Below are positions 48,991-59,480 of a stretch of 64,000 nucleotides of DNA, one piece after another. Position numbers and translations under genes: made by a program. The notes under the pieces are model-generated. The model worked only from the letters and a program-made list of their open reading frames with translations, made no database searches and was not told where the DNA came from. Origin of the DNA: Oxytricha trifallax (lineage: Eukaryota > Ciliophora > Spirotrichea > Sporadotrichida > Oxytrichidae); assembly GCA_000711775.1 (NCBI GenBank), contig ARYC01017161.1, positions 62,001-126,000 of the forward strand. Reading direction: 5' to 3'. Position 1 is the first letter of the stretch. Each line of letters starts with the position of its first letter.

Positions 48991-50885
48991 GAAGCATATC
49001 AATTAATTAAATTATCCTTAATTTAAATCATTTACTTTCTTCTTAATTTTCATTTAAATCAGGTTTGAGTTATTTGTGTTAATCTTTTTACTTTAAAAAG
49101 CCAAATTTTCTATAATCCTTTAATTTCTTGAATTAGTCCTCACTTAGATATTCATTCTTAGTTACTACTTAGGTTCTATCAATCTATGCTAGTTGTTGCA
49201 AATATTAGAAGGTGAATACTTTGTTTATAAATTCGTGTGAATGGAGTTAGCTTTCTAAATGGAATTAGAGATCATTCATCTTATCGTTATATAAAATATA
49301 AGTATATTATATCATAAACCAAATATTTGGCTTTAAAAATAGAATAGATAATAGAAAATATAAAATTGATTGATCGTAAGTCATTTGGGAATATTGTATT
49401 TAAGTATAGTCTTCTTTCATTTCTTACACATGATTTTGGCTTGAATCGTTTTATGTCTTAACTTAACTAAACTAAGTAGTTTATTTCTATTAAAACTTTT
49501 AGAAAACAACTTCCCTGAGCATAATACCTTAACTAGGGGCCTTAATAAACTTTTTAATGTTCATTTTATCAAAGTACTATTATAGTAATTCTAAACTGCC
49601 CTCTGCAGCATTAATTTCAATTACTGAAACAATCATATTACGAATTTATTGTAGGCCAAAAGACACGCCTTCTATGTTAAATCTTACAAATTTTATGGGT
49701 TAAGTCTGGGAATTAATCTAGTGAGGCAAAGTTATGAGCTGATCAATTTCAAATTTGTCAATCTATCTAAAGTTACTCTAAAAAGCAGCCTTTTTATTTC
49801 TATACGCTCCAGCGTGCTTTTGACTGAATAAATTATGATACCATTTTCCACCATTTGTGAATAAAGGTTGCTAAATATATTTTTTAAATTGAGTTTATAA
49901 GCATTTAATGCAATTTTTACTCATAATTTATATTGCAAATTATGATTAAAATTTTAGATGATATCGTTATTAAAATTATTAATCTTAGTCTAATACAACT
50001 AATTGAATATTGCCTGATTCTCCTATTTATTATAAATTTCTACTAAAGTTTATTTGGTAATATGCCTATTAAATTTTTAATCAAAAAGCTCTTTTGTAGG
50101 ATTCAGAATTGGACCTAAATCTATATTTTGTATATATTTGTGCTATTCCGGGCTGAATAAGCAAAATGCTGGGAGATAGTAATAGTATATGAACGCTTTT
50201 CAACTTAATTATTATATTTTAGATAATTAATTAATAAAACCATTTCATAAATATTCATATTTTTAATAACTTGTTCTTTAATGTCTACTCTTATCTCAAC
50301 TTGCTGAATCTCTAAAGTTAGCATTTATAGATGTGCAGGAAATTTTTATACTTACCATGAAGGAAAATGTTATCAGGAAGATATGGTTCATCGATTTATG
50401 CAATCTTCTATGGTGATTAGTTTTAAGGCATTCTTGCACTTAATGCACATGATAAAGCTGAGACGTGTTTATCTACTCTTGATGTCCTTGATAGAGAAAA
50501 TTTGCTTTCACCAACATTTTCTAAAAGATTATGTGAATTTCATAATTAATTTATTGAATTTGGTATTGTGAAGAAAATTCCGAATAATCTATCTATTTAC
50601 CTTTATTTAACAATGCAGATTTAACAAATGATTCAAGTAATCCCCCTTCAACAGTTTTCATACCTTTAGTGAAAGTTGAACCCTCATATTTGCTACCATC
50701 AAATCCATAAATAATTAGGAAATTTTTCCATGAACTATGTCTAGGTAATTTTTCATCTTTTCCATCTTGATTAGTAAATGCTTAGCCAAAGCTTCTAGAG
50801 ATAGTTTAGGAAGTAGTTGAATTGTGAGTTTGGTTAATTTTTGAAGCTATTATACGGCTGAACTTGTTTATTAACATACTATAAA
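48991..50885 (-). CDS. Unknown protein in several segments
   Basis: Minus-strand coding segments separated by AT-rich gaps: TTSQTISRSFGQAFTNQDGK, SWKNFLIIYGFDGSKYEGST and MKTVEGGLLESFVKSALLNK (50.6-50.88 kb); NLLENVGESKFSLSRTSRVD and QIDEPYLPDNIFLHG (50.36-50.55 kb); YYYLPAFCLFSPEQHKYIQN and NIDLGPILNPTKELFDQKFN (50.0-50.2 kb); and HEFINKVFTFQYLQQLAQID followed by a C-terminal KDYRKFGFLKQ (49.08-49.26 kb). Joins between segments were not verified, and two genes are possible. No family recognised. Confidence 0.45.
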
Positions 50886-50955
50886 TAAATGATTGAGTTA
50901 AATTAGAATTATTATATAATTTATCTTTTTAAAACTATAAGTATCGTTTATTAAA

Positions 50956-51975
50956 TCAAATATAAAAGATCTTTAATAAATTATCTTCTTCTTCAGAACT
51001 ATATTCGCTTAATTGATCTATAGAATTGCATGTGTCTCCAAATGGTCTGTATTCTGCAATGACTAAAATGTTGCTTATATAGAAGCTACATCTCAGATAG
51101 GTAGCAAAAGTAGTATTTCCGTAGGCATTTAGTAGAAATGCAAGTATTAAAATTACAACCATCTGATCTTTCGATTATTAATCCACATTTTGGGCAAGGT
51201 TTAGTATTTTCTATTTGCAGTTAATCATAATCTTTTTAATTACTAGAAAGTTTGGAAAGCTGTTACTTTCTATTATGGTGACAGGCGATACCTTAATGGG
51301 GTGGACTGGAGTTACATTAAGGACAAATACTTAATTACAAGTTAAGCAAGTAAATTATTCACTATATATGTAAATAATTTCAGCATAGTCGCATTGAGGT
51401 CAAAACTTCATCATTTCTTCTCCAAATTTAAGGTTTGTCTATCTAAGTAAGAGAATTTAATGCCGTTTATAGTATTTTAATGGTAAAATGAATTTAATCT
51501 AAGAGTCAGAGAAAGAGTCCATCAAACATTAAGGGTATTTAGTCAGGAGATTTAAATTGGCTTGATTCATGTTTTCTTATAAGTGATCTTTTAAGCAATC
51601 TTTACAGAATTAATGAGAGCAAGAGTCTAATTTGATGGGTTATTTGATTTAGTCTAAATTTTAATAGCATATCAAGCAAGTCAAATCAAGTTACTATAAT
51701 GAAATAAGAAAGTATTCATCTCAAAAATAGCAGCTAAAATTACAATTTATCACACAATCTTAGCATTAAACTTTTAAGCAACATTAAGAAAGTAGTGAAT
51801 TTGAATATGTACTAGTGTTACAAATATCGCACACTAATCCATGGGTTTTATCTTCTAACTTCTGTTAACTTTATTTAAGAGTCTTAATACTCTTTATTTT
51901 TAAATCATCCCTTGGTTAATCTAAGTTAATTCTTCTATACAGCCATTGATTTATGCCTTTATAAGCTATTATATT
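50956..51975 (-). CDS. RBR-type (RING-IBR-RING) E3 ubiquitin ligase
   Basis: Minus strand. Upstream charged helix, then Cys-rich VCDICNTSTY...CVINCNFSCYF (51.7-51.83 kb); RING1 as CLICYQNLDQIKQPIKLDSC followed by SHQFCKDCLKDHLQ (51.6 kb); a linker with intron or IES gaps and an IBR region around 51.3 kb; RING2 as CPKCGLIIERSDGCNFNTC then TKCLRKYYFCYLSE and HFSHC. RBR ligases accept ubiquitin on a RING2 Cys before passing it on; the candidate is the Cys after FNT in CNFNTC. It ends with an acidic tail (EYSSEEEDNLLKIFYI) at TGA 50,956. The start is near 51,975 or further upstream. One in-frame TGA in the Cys-rich region. Confidence 0.8.
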
Positions 51976-52050
51976 TTCATGTTTAATTTTATATTTTTAA
52001 AAACTATAATTTAATTAGTTTTATTATTTAAATATATCTTTATATTTTAC

Positions 52051-52862
52051 TAAGATAGAATTTTTGGAAAATAAGTGAAATTTTATATGAAATATAGAGC
52101 TAGGATTTAAATATACAAAAAGCATTTAAGATAAACACGTATTTTCAAATAAAGGCTAGAATACAGTGATTTGGCATCTATGGATCTCCGAAAGTATTTA
52201 CCAGAAATATACAAGATATTCTGACAATACCGCACAGCTGTGCGTAATCGCAAATCCGCACAGGTCCACACAGGATCGGCAAAAATAACCCTGCGCAAAC
52301 TTTTTTCAGCCGACATTCACATTCTTAATTCAAAATGGAAGGTAGGCTTTATTGGCCTTAAATACATTAATTCTTAATTATCTTAATTATTATATATTAA
52401 ACTTAAATAAGTATAACTATAAATTTATTAATTATTAATCGAATTAAATTTCTCTATAGAGATTTCCTATTAAAGAAATCCATTTTTAATTTTTAATAAT
52501 TTAAAACTATTAAAACCTTATAATAATTAAGATAATTAAGAATTAATGTATTTAAGGCCAATAAAGCCTACCTCCCATTTTGAATTAAGAATGTGAATGT
52601 CGGCTGAAAAAAGTTTGCGGAGGGTTATTTTTGCCGATCCTGTGCGGACCTGTGCGGATTTGCGATTACGCACAGCTGTGCGGTATTGTCAGAATATCTT
52701 GTAGATTTCTGGTAAATACTTTCGGAGATCCATCGATGCCAAATCACTGTATTCTAGCCTTTATTTGAAAATACGTGTTTATCTTAAATGCTTTTTGTAT
52801 ATTTAAATCCTAGCTCTATATTTCATATAAAATTTCACTTATTTTCCAAAAATTCTATCTTA
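52051..52862. repeat. 812-bp inverted repeat with 344-bp arms
   Basis: Left arm 52,051-52,394 and right arm 52,519-52,862 are near-perfect reverse complements, separated by 124 bp of AT-rich DNA. The arms contain a GC-rich core (about 150 bp) with the palindrome CGCACAGCTGTGCG. Only a few mismatches are visible (for example CCTGCGCAAAC against GTTTGCGGAGG). No ORF survives on both arms. It lies 118 bp upstream of the adenosine kinase start. Such high arm identity points to a recent foldback transposon or an inverted duplication. Confidence 0.92.
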
Positions 52863-52979
52863 TTAAAAATGCTATCTAAAAACTTGTCTTCATAGCTACT
52901 TTCCCAACTTTCCTCAAAAGCAGTCAATAAATTATCTTTTTTCTCACAATAATCATCTCTTACCTATAACAATAAGAGA

Positions 52980-54749
52980 ATGAAACACTCAATAGTTTCC
53001 ATTTGCAATCCTCTTTTGGATATCACACTCGAAGTTAGCTCTCAAGAGTTCCTGGATAAATACAAACTCAAAAATTCAAACACCATCTTAGTAGAGGAGA
53101 AAATTCATAAGTAGCTACTAATAGATGTCTGGATTAATTAAATAAAGTATTATTAAATAAAAAAAATTAGAAAGTTAGCAAATTAAGGGAACATAGTTGT
53201 CTAGATTAACTCTAGTCGTACTGCCCGAGATTACAAATCTTTCATACGGATCCCAATAAAAACTTCCACTAGAGTGGCACAAATAAATCTTTGGAAGTTA
53301 AACATCCGAGAGTAGTAGGAGTTGTTCCGGCTCTCTCAACTAGATCCATCATTTGAAACTAACTTTTCTAACCGTAGCTTCAACTAACTAAGCAATTTTC
53401 GCGAGTAGTTCCTTCATCTAAGGAACATAAACTCAAAAGTAGTTGTGACTTCTATGAAGCACATGATAAGACTACAATAAACCAAACATTGAACCACGGA
53501 AAAAACAAGCCCACTCCAATCTCATTTAATGAGAACTTCCAGTCCCTTAGATGTTCTACTAAGGCTAGAGTTCAATTTAAAAAGTCCACAATAACTAGTC
53601 ACCTCTCTCCAAAGTCTGTTAAGCAGACAAAGAGAACATTTCTCAAAGAAAACAACCTTCAGCACAGACTGATAGAGTCTCACATCACACAAATAACCAT
53701 CAAACCAACATACATAAATACAAAGACTGAGCAACAAAACAACTAAAATAAAGAACAAGTTGCAAAAAGTCTAAGGAGAAGAAACCTAACTTCTCCACCC
53801 CATTGACACCTAAAAATCTCTATATCAAATAGGACTCAATGGTAAATCCCATCTGAACAAAAGATATTTGAAGAATCACTCCCCCTTAACACCAAGATAT
53901 TCATAGAATCACCCAAGGAAAAATTAAGGAATCACTCAGGAATCACCCAAATAAATATAAGATATCAGGTGAATCACCCAAACAAATAGTTAGATACTTA
54001 ATAAGGAAAATATCGATAGTAAAACAAATATCTAATACACCTCTATTTAATACCGAGTAATCAATGAGACCATACATACAACAACACACAACCATCGACA
54101 CCTAAGCACAAACCATTAAGTTACTTTTACCAGCTACGCTGGATGACTACAAAACCCTGAAACCCCTAAATCCCTAAACCCCATAGATACTGAATGATAA
54201 TCTCTAATTAAACCAATAGAAACTAAGATTTATACCTTAACAAAACATTCACAGTATTTAATACCAAAAGGTCTTTTGGAATTTCATATTAAATAGTAAT
54301 TAATAAAAATATGGCAAGCCTTAACCATTTAAAGAATAATAACCTATGGTGTCCTAAATGTGATAAACAAACATGTATGGAGAAAGTCTTTGACTACATG
54401 ATCAATAGTTAAGGATTTCAACAACAGCTGACTGAATATATCAGCTTCACAGTCTATGAAGATAGACATTATCGAACTCCTGCAGAAGAAGCAGTTGAGC
54501 TCTCAAGATAGATTACTTAGTTCTATAAAGAACAAATCTATATTTACCAGTTGGAAAGACATATGATGAAAGAGAAAACATCATAGTAATTCATGAATGA
54601 ATTACATGACAAGCTAGAAGAAATGACAGACAAAGGACAAATTTGAGATTGTTTAAGATTTATAAACTTAAAATATAAAAGGGCATGTCCCTTACATATA
54701 CATAACGTATATATTCATCCGGAGGGCCTTGAGCCCCCGATGAGGATTA

Positions 54750-54797
<48 letters not shown>

Positions 54798-56411
54798 TAA
54801 ATGAAGTAAAAAGTGCCTGGTGGATCGGGACTTAATACTATCAGAGCAGCTAATGTAAGAATTTTACTCTAATTTATAAATATCACTTATGATTTGTTCT
54901 TCTTTGTTTTTTATTAATTCTTTGTATAGTACATGCTAAAAAGTAAATATTAGAGCAAGTGCAAATACTTTGGGAGTATTCCTATTTATTTGCTATTTTA
55001 TCAGTATATTTAATCTCAATATTTACTGATTGGTAACGATGATTAAGGGAAAATTTTACAACAAATTTTGCAAGACGAAGGTGTTGTTTCAGTAATTTGC
55101 TAAGATGATAAAGCGCCGACTGGTGTCTGTGCTGCTATAGCTTATAATAAGGAGAGATCCCTAGTGGCAGATTTGGGTGCAGCACTGAAATTTCCCTCTT
55201 TTCATTTCAAAAATGAAGTAAGACATTTGAATGAAGCGAAAATTATATATGGTACTGGTTTCTTTTTTACTTCAAACAAATAAAGCTTAATTGAAATTGC
55301 TTTAAATACCTTTCTAAAATTTAAAAATATTTCATTATTTTACCATTATAATTATATTACTTCTTAAATTTAATATTTTATTATAATAAGAATACATTTG
55401 ATTTGGGGAAATTAAAATAAATTAAAATTAATTAATAATTAATTACCTTCCGTTATATTTTTGAAAAATGTCTCCAAACCTTGGATATATTATACACTCT
55501 AAATAGCGCATTAAAATTAATACGTTGGTTGTTATTGCTAAAATGAATTTATCTCATCAACCAACTGAGAAAACCCCTTTAACTGTTTTTGGGAGTAAGC
55601 TCAAAATCAAAATATCTCGCTAACTGACATGAATCAGGAATAATGCTAATAGTAAAGTCCAGGTAAAATTGCGGGATCTACCGTAGGATTTATTTAGATT
55701 TGAATTTTGAGTTACTTTGGGAATCATAACTGCCATGTTTTTAATTATTAATTAATTTAATTTAAATTCATTTTCCCAAATCGATTGTATTCCTACAATA
55801 TTATAACTAAAACCTTAAAGTCGGGCTAGATCTTCGAATTCAATCTGTCAGCAACTTTTCTGATAGACTAATACTCAGGTGATATGGAATACCCCGTCAT
55901 TGTGACTATGTTTATGCCAATGAGGACGAGATAGCTCATTTCGCAAAGAAACACGAATTTATAAGAGACTCTGAAATTACAATCGAATGTAACTATGATA
56001 TCTGCAATAAGATTCAGCAAAATTGAAGTAATTAAAGAAATACAGGCATATTATTGTTACTAGAGGCATTAAAGAGATTGTATTCTCACACGGCTAGAAG
56101 AAACATGATAATTACTTTGTAAAGCCTTTACCTAAAGAGGTTATCAAAATTATACACTTACCTCGCTAATGTATTAAAATTTAAGTACTATAACAAATAA
56201 TTTTTAGATTAAATAAAATAATTTAATCAAAGACTCAAATGGAGCAAGTGATTCATTTGTAGTTGGCTTTCTATCTTAAATTTCTCTTGATAAAGAATTC
56301 CAGAGCGCCCTTAAAGCTGGGGCTTACTGCTCTAAATTAGTGTTACAATAAATTGGTTGTAATTTCCTTGGGGGAGTTGCCAGACCCACATCAATTTTAA
56401 TGAATTCTTGA
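52980..56411 (+). CDS. Adenosine kinase (PfkB family), interrupted by a 1.7-kb IES and smaller IESs/introns
   Basis: Phosphorylates adenosine to AMP in purine salvage. From ATG 52,980: ISICNPLLDITLEVSSQEF-type start (CNPLLDI), ILVEEKIHKQLL; after the 1.7-kb insert VPGGSGLNTIRAAN (54,809), an intron from GTAAGAATTT to TTGTATAG (54,857-54,940), KCKYFGSI; then IGNDDQGKILQQILQDEGVV and KAPTGVCAAIAYNKERSLVA (55.1 kb); FNLSATFLID and YANEDEIAHFAKKHEF (55.95 kb); KEIVFSHGQKKHDNYFVKPL; finally DSNGASDSFVVGFLSQ with the catalytic Asp of the GAxD motif, and SALKAGAYCSKLVLQQIGCN before TGA 56,409. Segment order is linear. One or two frame breaks. Confidence 0.92.
53358..53806 (+). CDS. Basic Lys/Gln/Thr-rich ORF inside the adenosine kinase IES
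   Basis: Open for about 149 codons to TGA 53,804: QLTKQFSRVVPSSKEHKLKS, HDKTTINQTLNHGKNKPTPI, STKARVQFKKSTITSHLSPK, SVKQTKRTFLKENNLQHRLI and RRRNLTSPPH at the end. Very basic, no Cys motif, no membrane segment. No in-frame ATG, so it needs an upstream exon or is not translated as shown. No frame breaks, in contrast with the surrounding genes. Confidence 0.45.
53866..54190 (+). repeat. GAATCACYC short repeats and CCCTAAA-like tract
   Basis: Five copies of GAATCACTC or GAATCACCC between about 53,873 and 53,977 with irregular spacing. At 54,156-54,182 a C-rich tract reads ACCCTGAAACCCCTAAATCC then CTAAACCCC, resembling degenerate CCCTAAA telomere repeats rather than the C4A4 type of this organism. 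Their role is unknown. Confidence 0.5.
54311..54646 (+). CDS. Complete 111-residue ORF inside the adenosine kinase IES, zinc-binding Cys motif
   Basis: Clean ATG-to-TGA ORF using TAA and TAG as Gln. N terminus MASLNHLKNNNLWCPKCDKQ then TCMEKVFDYMIN: CPKC followed by a third Cys gives a possible small zinc site. Then FTVYEDRHYRTPAEEAVELS and a C-terminal amphipathic helix (FYKEQIYIYQLERHMMKEKT, LHDKLEEMTDKGQI). No frame breaks. A strong hairpin lies 70 bp downstream. Not recognised. Being intact inside eliminated DNA, it is a candidate germline-limited gene. Confidence 0.6.
54716..54742 (+). terminator. GC-rich bulged hairpin downstream of the 111-residue ORF
   Basis: CATCcGGaGGGC, loop CTTGA, GCCCCCGATG: ten base pairs with two single-base bulges on the 5' side. 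Exceptional GC in this AT-rich context. It may be a 3'-end processing or stability element, or a recombination structure. Confidence 0.5.
54750..54796. repeat. (ATT)n microsatellite
   Basis: About 15 ATT units at the right edge of the adenosine kinase IES. Confidence 0.95.
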
Positions 56412-56500
56412 AAATATTATAAAATCAGAATTAGTATTGATTTTTTAATTTAATTAATAATATTTATATAAAATGAAACAAATATAAAAATCTACATAAA

Positions 56501-57445
56501 ATGAGAGTAGACCTAAGGTTAATAAATAGATACATTAGGCTTAACAAATTACTGCTATTTTCTCTATTGCTAATGTAAAGTTATAATACTATTATCAATA
56601 ACTTTTTTTAATATAGATATCAATTTTATCATTGAGCTTGATAATACCAGTAAAACTACAAAAATACCCAATAATATAAATACCATTCGCTTTCCTAGCC
56701 CTGTTTTTAATAGTTGAAATAGTCATGAATTATTATTATGTTTGTGACACCACCTGGTTACTAATCAGATTTATAAAATATTTAAGTCAAAAATACAGAG
56801 TAGTTTGAGTTTTTACAATCACTGAATTGCAATAAATGCGATGATGTATTAAGATTACCAAGTGTTTATTACTGCAAAGTTTTCAATTAATATGTATAGA
56901 GAATGGATCACCACTATCCTTGGATTGGAAATTGTGTTAGATACTAAAACCACAGATTTTTCATGCTGCTTTTATTTTATTTATGTGCTGGTATGTTTAC
57001 TATACTACTATTTACAATAGAAGACATACTATCATACATTTTGCTTGTGATTAAGGCCATAGGCAATATCTTTATTATGTATAAAAATGAAAGCTACACA
57101 CAAATAGCATTGATGTTTATAGGAGGAATAAATCTTGCAATCTTTTTTGTAATTGCCACTTTTACCTTTGCTACTTTGGAAAATGCTCTATATGGTAGAA
57201 CTACTATTGAAAATTCACAGATATTTGATGATAAAAGAGGCACTAAAGTAAATTCAAAAATTGATTTTATTTAATAGGTGGTTTTAGAAAGACACTCATA
57301 AGAATTTATCCTCGATATTTTTAATGAAGATAGTCAAATGAAAAATAACAAATAAATGGGATTCTTGATAAAATTACTTAAATCTATTCATGAAAAATTG
57401 TTGCAAAAATAAATTAAATTTAAAAGAAATATACACAGGCTAAGA
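56501..57445 (+). CDS. DHHC-family membrane protein with Tyr at the catalytic Cys (DHHY)
   Basis: A plus-strand gene. Reads GYQSDLQNIQVKNTEQFEFL, CNKCDDVLRLPSVYYCKVFN, then MDHHYPWIGNCVRYQNHRFF, followed by hydrophobic helices (MLLLFYLCAGMFTILLFTIE; ALMFIGGINLAIFFVIATFT) and a charged C-terminal tail. This is the Cys-rich domain and DHHC signature of protein S-acyltransferases with flanking membrane helices, but DHHC is DHHY and several zinc Cys/His are changed. So it is probably catalytically dead or mechanistically different. First helices start near ATG 56,501 in another frame. The true C-terminal end was not found; the frame stays open into the methyltransferase region. Confidence 0.7.
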
Positions 57446-57466
57446 TTAATTTAAATATATATACTA

Positions 57467-58443
57467 TCACTACTCTATTTATCTAAGTTGATTACCAAAG
57501 GAACTCCACCCTGGTCTGAAATTGTGGTCTTTTGCAAAGATCTCTAAGTTTAGCTTGTCAGGGCACATCTTCTGCACAAAACAGTAAATTTCATCAGGCT
57601 TTCTGGAGTGTTCTCTTATTATGACATTCTCTGCTCTATGTTAGTCTACTATATCTTTCACATTTCCTTTTTAGGCGATGATAAATTTTTCAAAACAGTG
57701 AGAAGTAAAGAAACCCCAGCCGCAGTGAATTTTGCCTGTCTTTGTTAGTTTCACCCACATCCCCTCGTCTACCTCCTCGTAACCATGCTTCTTAATAAAT
57801 TGTTGGGCAAGCTCTCTCTTTTAATTTACCACCCAGATTATCAAAATACCTCTCTCTTGCACAAGGTGTATTGGCATGTTTAGAAAGTCTTTGTCTGATA
57901 CAGTATCATAGGGCAGGTACTGCTTCAACCTCCAAGCTGGGTCCATTGTCACCACTTCATAGAGTCTCCCATATCTGTGCATACAATCTTTAGCAATATC
58001 CTCCCACTTTTTATGTCATTAATATCACCGCTGAATACCACAGGTTGCGTTAGAATCTTTTAATTGAGGCTTTCCACCTTTTTTTTAATTGCAATTAGCT
58101 AGTAATCCTTGTAAATTCTAATCTTCACAATTGCTTCTCCCTGATAAATACCAGTTCTTCTATGCTTTTTAATGACTCTTTGATTTCAACAGCTTCCAAT
58201 GGCTTAATTGCATTTTTCAAGGTGCCTCTCACAATTATAGACTCTTTCGAATTTCTTGTGGCAATAAACGCATTTCTGTCTCATTTCTTTTTCCCATTCC
58301 TTGGTTTGCTTATTTTACTCTTAATGCTTGTCATAAATATGGGTGCTAAGAGAATTTGGGTTTTCATAAGTGCGATTGCAGTGTCTGCATTCATCCCTCT
58401 CTGTATCGTCAAGCACTTGAAGTTTATTTCTCTTCCCTAACAT
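57467..58443 (-). CDS. Zinc-finger MT-A70 (METTL3-like) adenine N6-methyltransferase
   Basis: From ATG 58,443 to TGA 57,467. N terminus: C2H2 finger CRHCNRTYENPNSLSTHIYD-KH and a second finger CVYCHKKFERVYNCERHLEK-C. A linker follows, then the MT-A70 core: YEVVTMDPAWRLKQYLPYDT (DPPW as DPAW), SDKDFLNMPIHLVQERGILI, IWVVNQKRELAQQFIKKHGY, GMWVKLTKTGKIHCGWGFFT, HCFEKFIIAQKGN, EHSRKPDEIYCFVQKMCPDK, LNLEIFAKDHNF, WSSFGNQL (METTL3 has LGNQL). MT-A70 enzymes put N6-methyl groups on adenine in RNA or DNA. Breaks: an in-frame TGA at 58,186-58,188 just after finger 2, and a one-base shift near 58,015. Fingers fused to MT-A70 echo the finger-kinase fusion of TBEs. Confidence 0.9.
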
Positions 58444-59480
58444 TGTTTGTTTGAACCAAAAGATATATTTAAATATACTTACATTAGTAAGCATTAATTA
58501 TTAGGTAGTGAGTTACCATTGTTCCCAATATTTGAATTGAGTAAAATCTCACTTTCCTGAGAAAAAATGAGTAAAATCTCACTTTTTATAAATCTGCCAT
58601 TTTTAATTATATTTTTAATTGTCAAGACCAATGTCTGGTTAAGTTCATTTTTACTTTCTAAGATATAATAAAAAGCTTTAAATTTTATTATAATTTGAGA
58701 TTAAGTTTTATAATCAACACTAATTATATTTTTTTATTATTTATTAAATAATTAATTCAATCATGGAACAAGGATGATGGACATGTTTAAATTACAGTAA
58801 ATATCAATTATTTTTGATAATTTATTATTTAGATATTAAAATGAACCCTCCTCGCTAAATAATTGTAAATGATATAGATTTAATTATTTACAGGTAAAGA
58901 TGGACAAGTTAAAAGAAGAGTGGTTGGACATGTGATAAGAAGATCCTATAAAAAGCTTATATAAGACTCGAATTAAACAAAGTATAAAATGTAAGTAAAT
59001 TATCCCTAAAATTTAAACAAAAAAAATTTATCTTATACTCAATCCAATGGCTAAGCTAAAAGAAAAATCTAATAGAAATAATTGTAACACCTTAAATATA
59101 ATGACAAAACTACAAAGTATTTTTTATTAGCAAACGTTCAAATTATTAATTAATTTCTAATTAATACTAGCTAACCTTAATTATACATTTAGTGAACGAG
59201 GAGCCATGGGTTATGCAAACATAGCTAAGTGATATGAAATTCTAATAATAAGTAATTATTCAACAGAAAGCATAAAGACAAATAATTATTCATAAAAATG
59301 TAATTAAGTATCTTTTTTTAGTTTTTACTTTTTGCTTAATATTTCTGGTCAGTAGAATGGGGTGCCAAGATGGGACTAATTTCAATATAAGGTTCACGAA
59401 TCTACTCATGATTCAAAAATTAATATCAGAAATAATCTTAGAATTGTAAGATCTATCTTAATTTCTTTAAATAATATTAG
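58444..59480 (+). other. AT-rich gap with three coding-like plus-strand patches
   Basis: GC-richer patches read TGKDGQVKRRVVGHVIRRSY (58,890-58,990), NEEPWVMQTQLSDMKFQQQ (59,193-59,255) and NGVPRWDQFQYKVHESTHDS (59,350-59,445). The last ends at a candidate 35-nt intron, 59,446-59,480 (GTAAGATCTA..ATATTAG). They might be upstream exons of the 22-kDa-like gene, or segments of a macronuclear gene in which the element sits. Not resolved. Confidence 0.35.

Larger units (their letters stand above)
53125..54805 (+). other. 1.7-kb IES in adenosine kinase, carrying two small ORFs
   Basis: Separates two consecutive parts of the adenosine kinase domain, so it must be removed to make a working gene. Unlike ordinary IESs in this window it is not uniformly AT-rich. 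From about 53,180 to 54,230 the plus strand is A- and C-rich and poor in G and T. It contains an exon-like ORF, a complete 111-codon ORF, short imperfect repeats, a strong hairpin and an (ATT)n tract. It fits the idea of a germline-limited gene carried inside an IES. Exact pointers were not resolved. Confidence 0.7.

Noticed and set aside
52107-52316. ORF of 69 codons within the large palindrome
   Set aside because: Its mirror arm does not preserve the same protein, and composition is explained by the GC-rich core.
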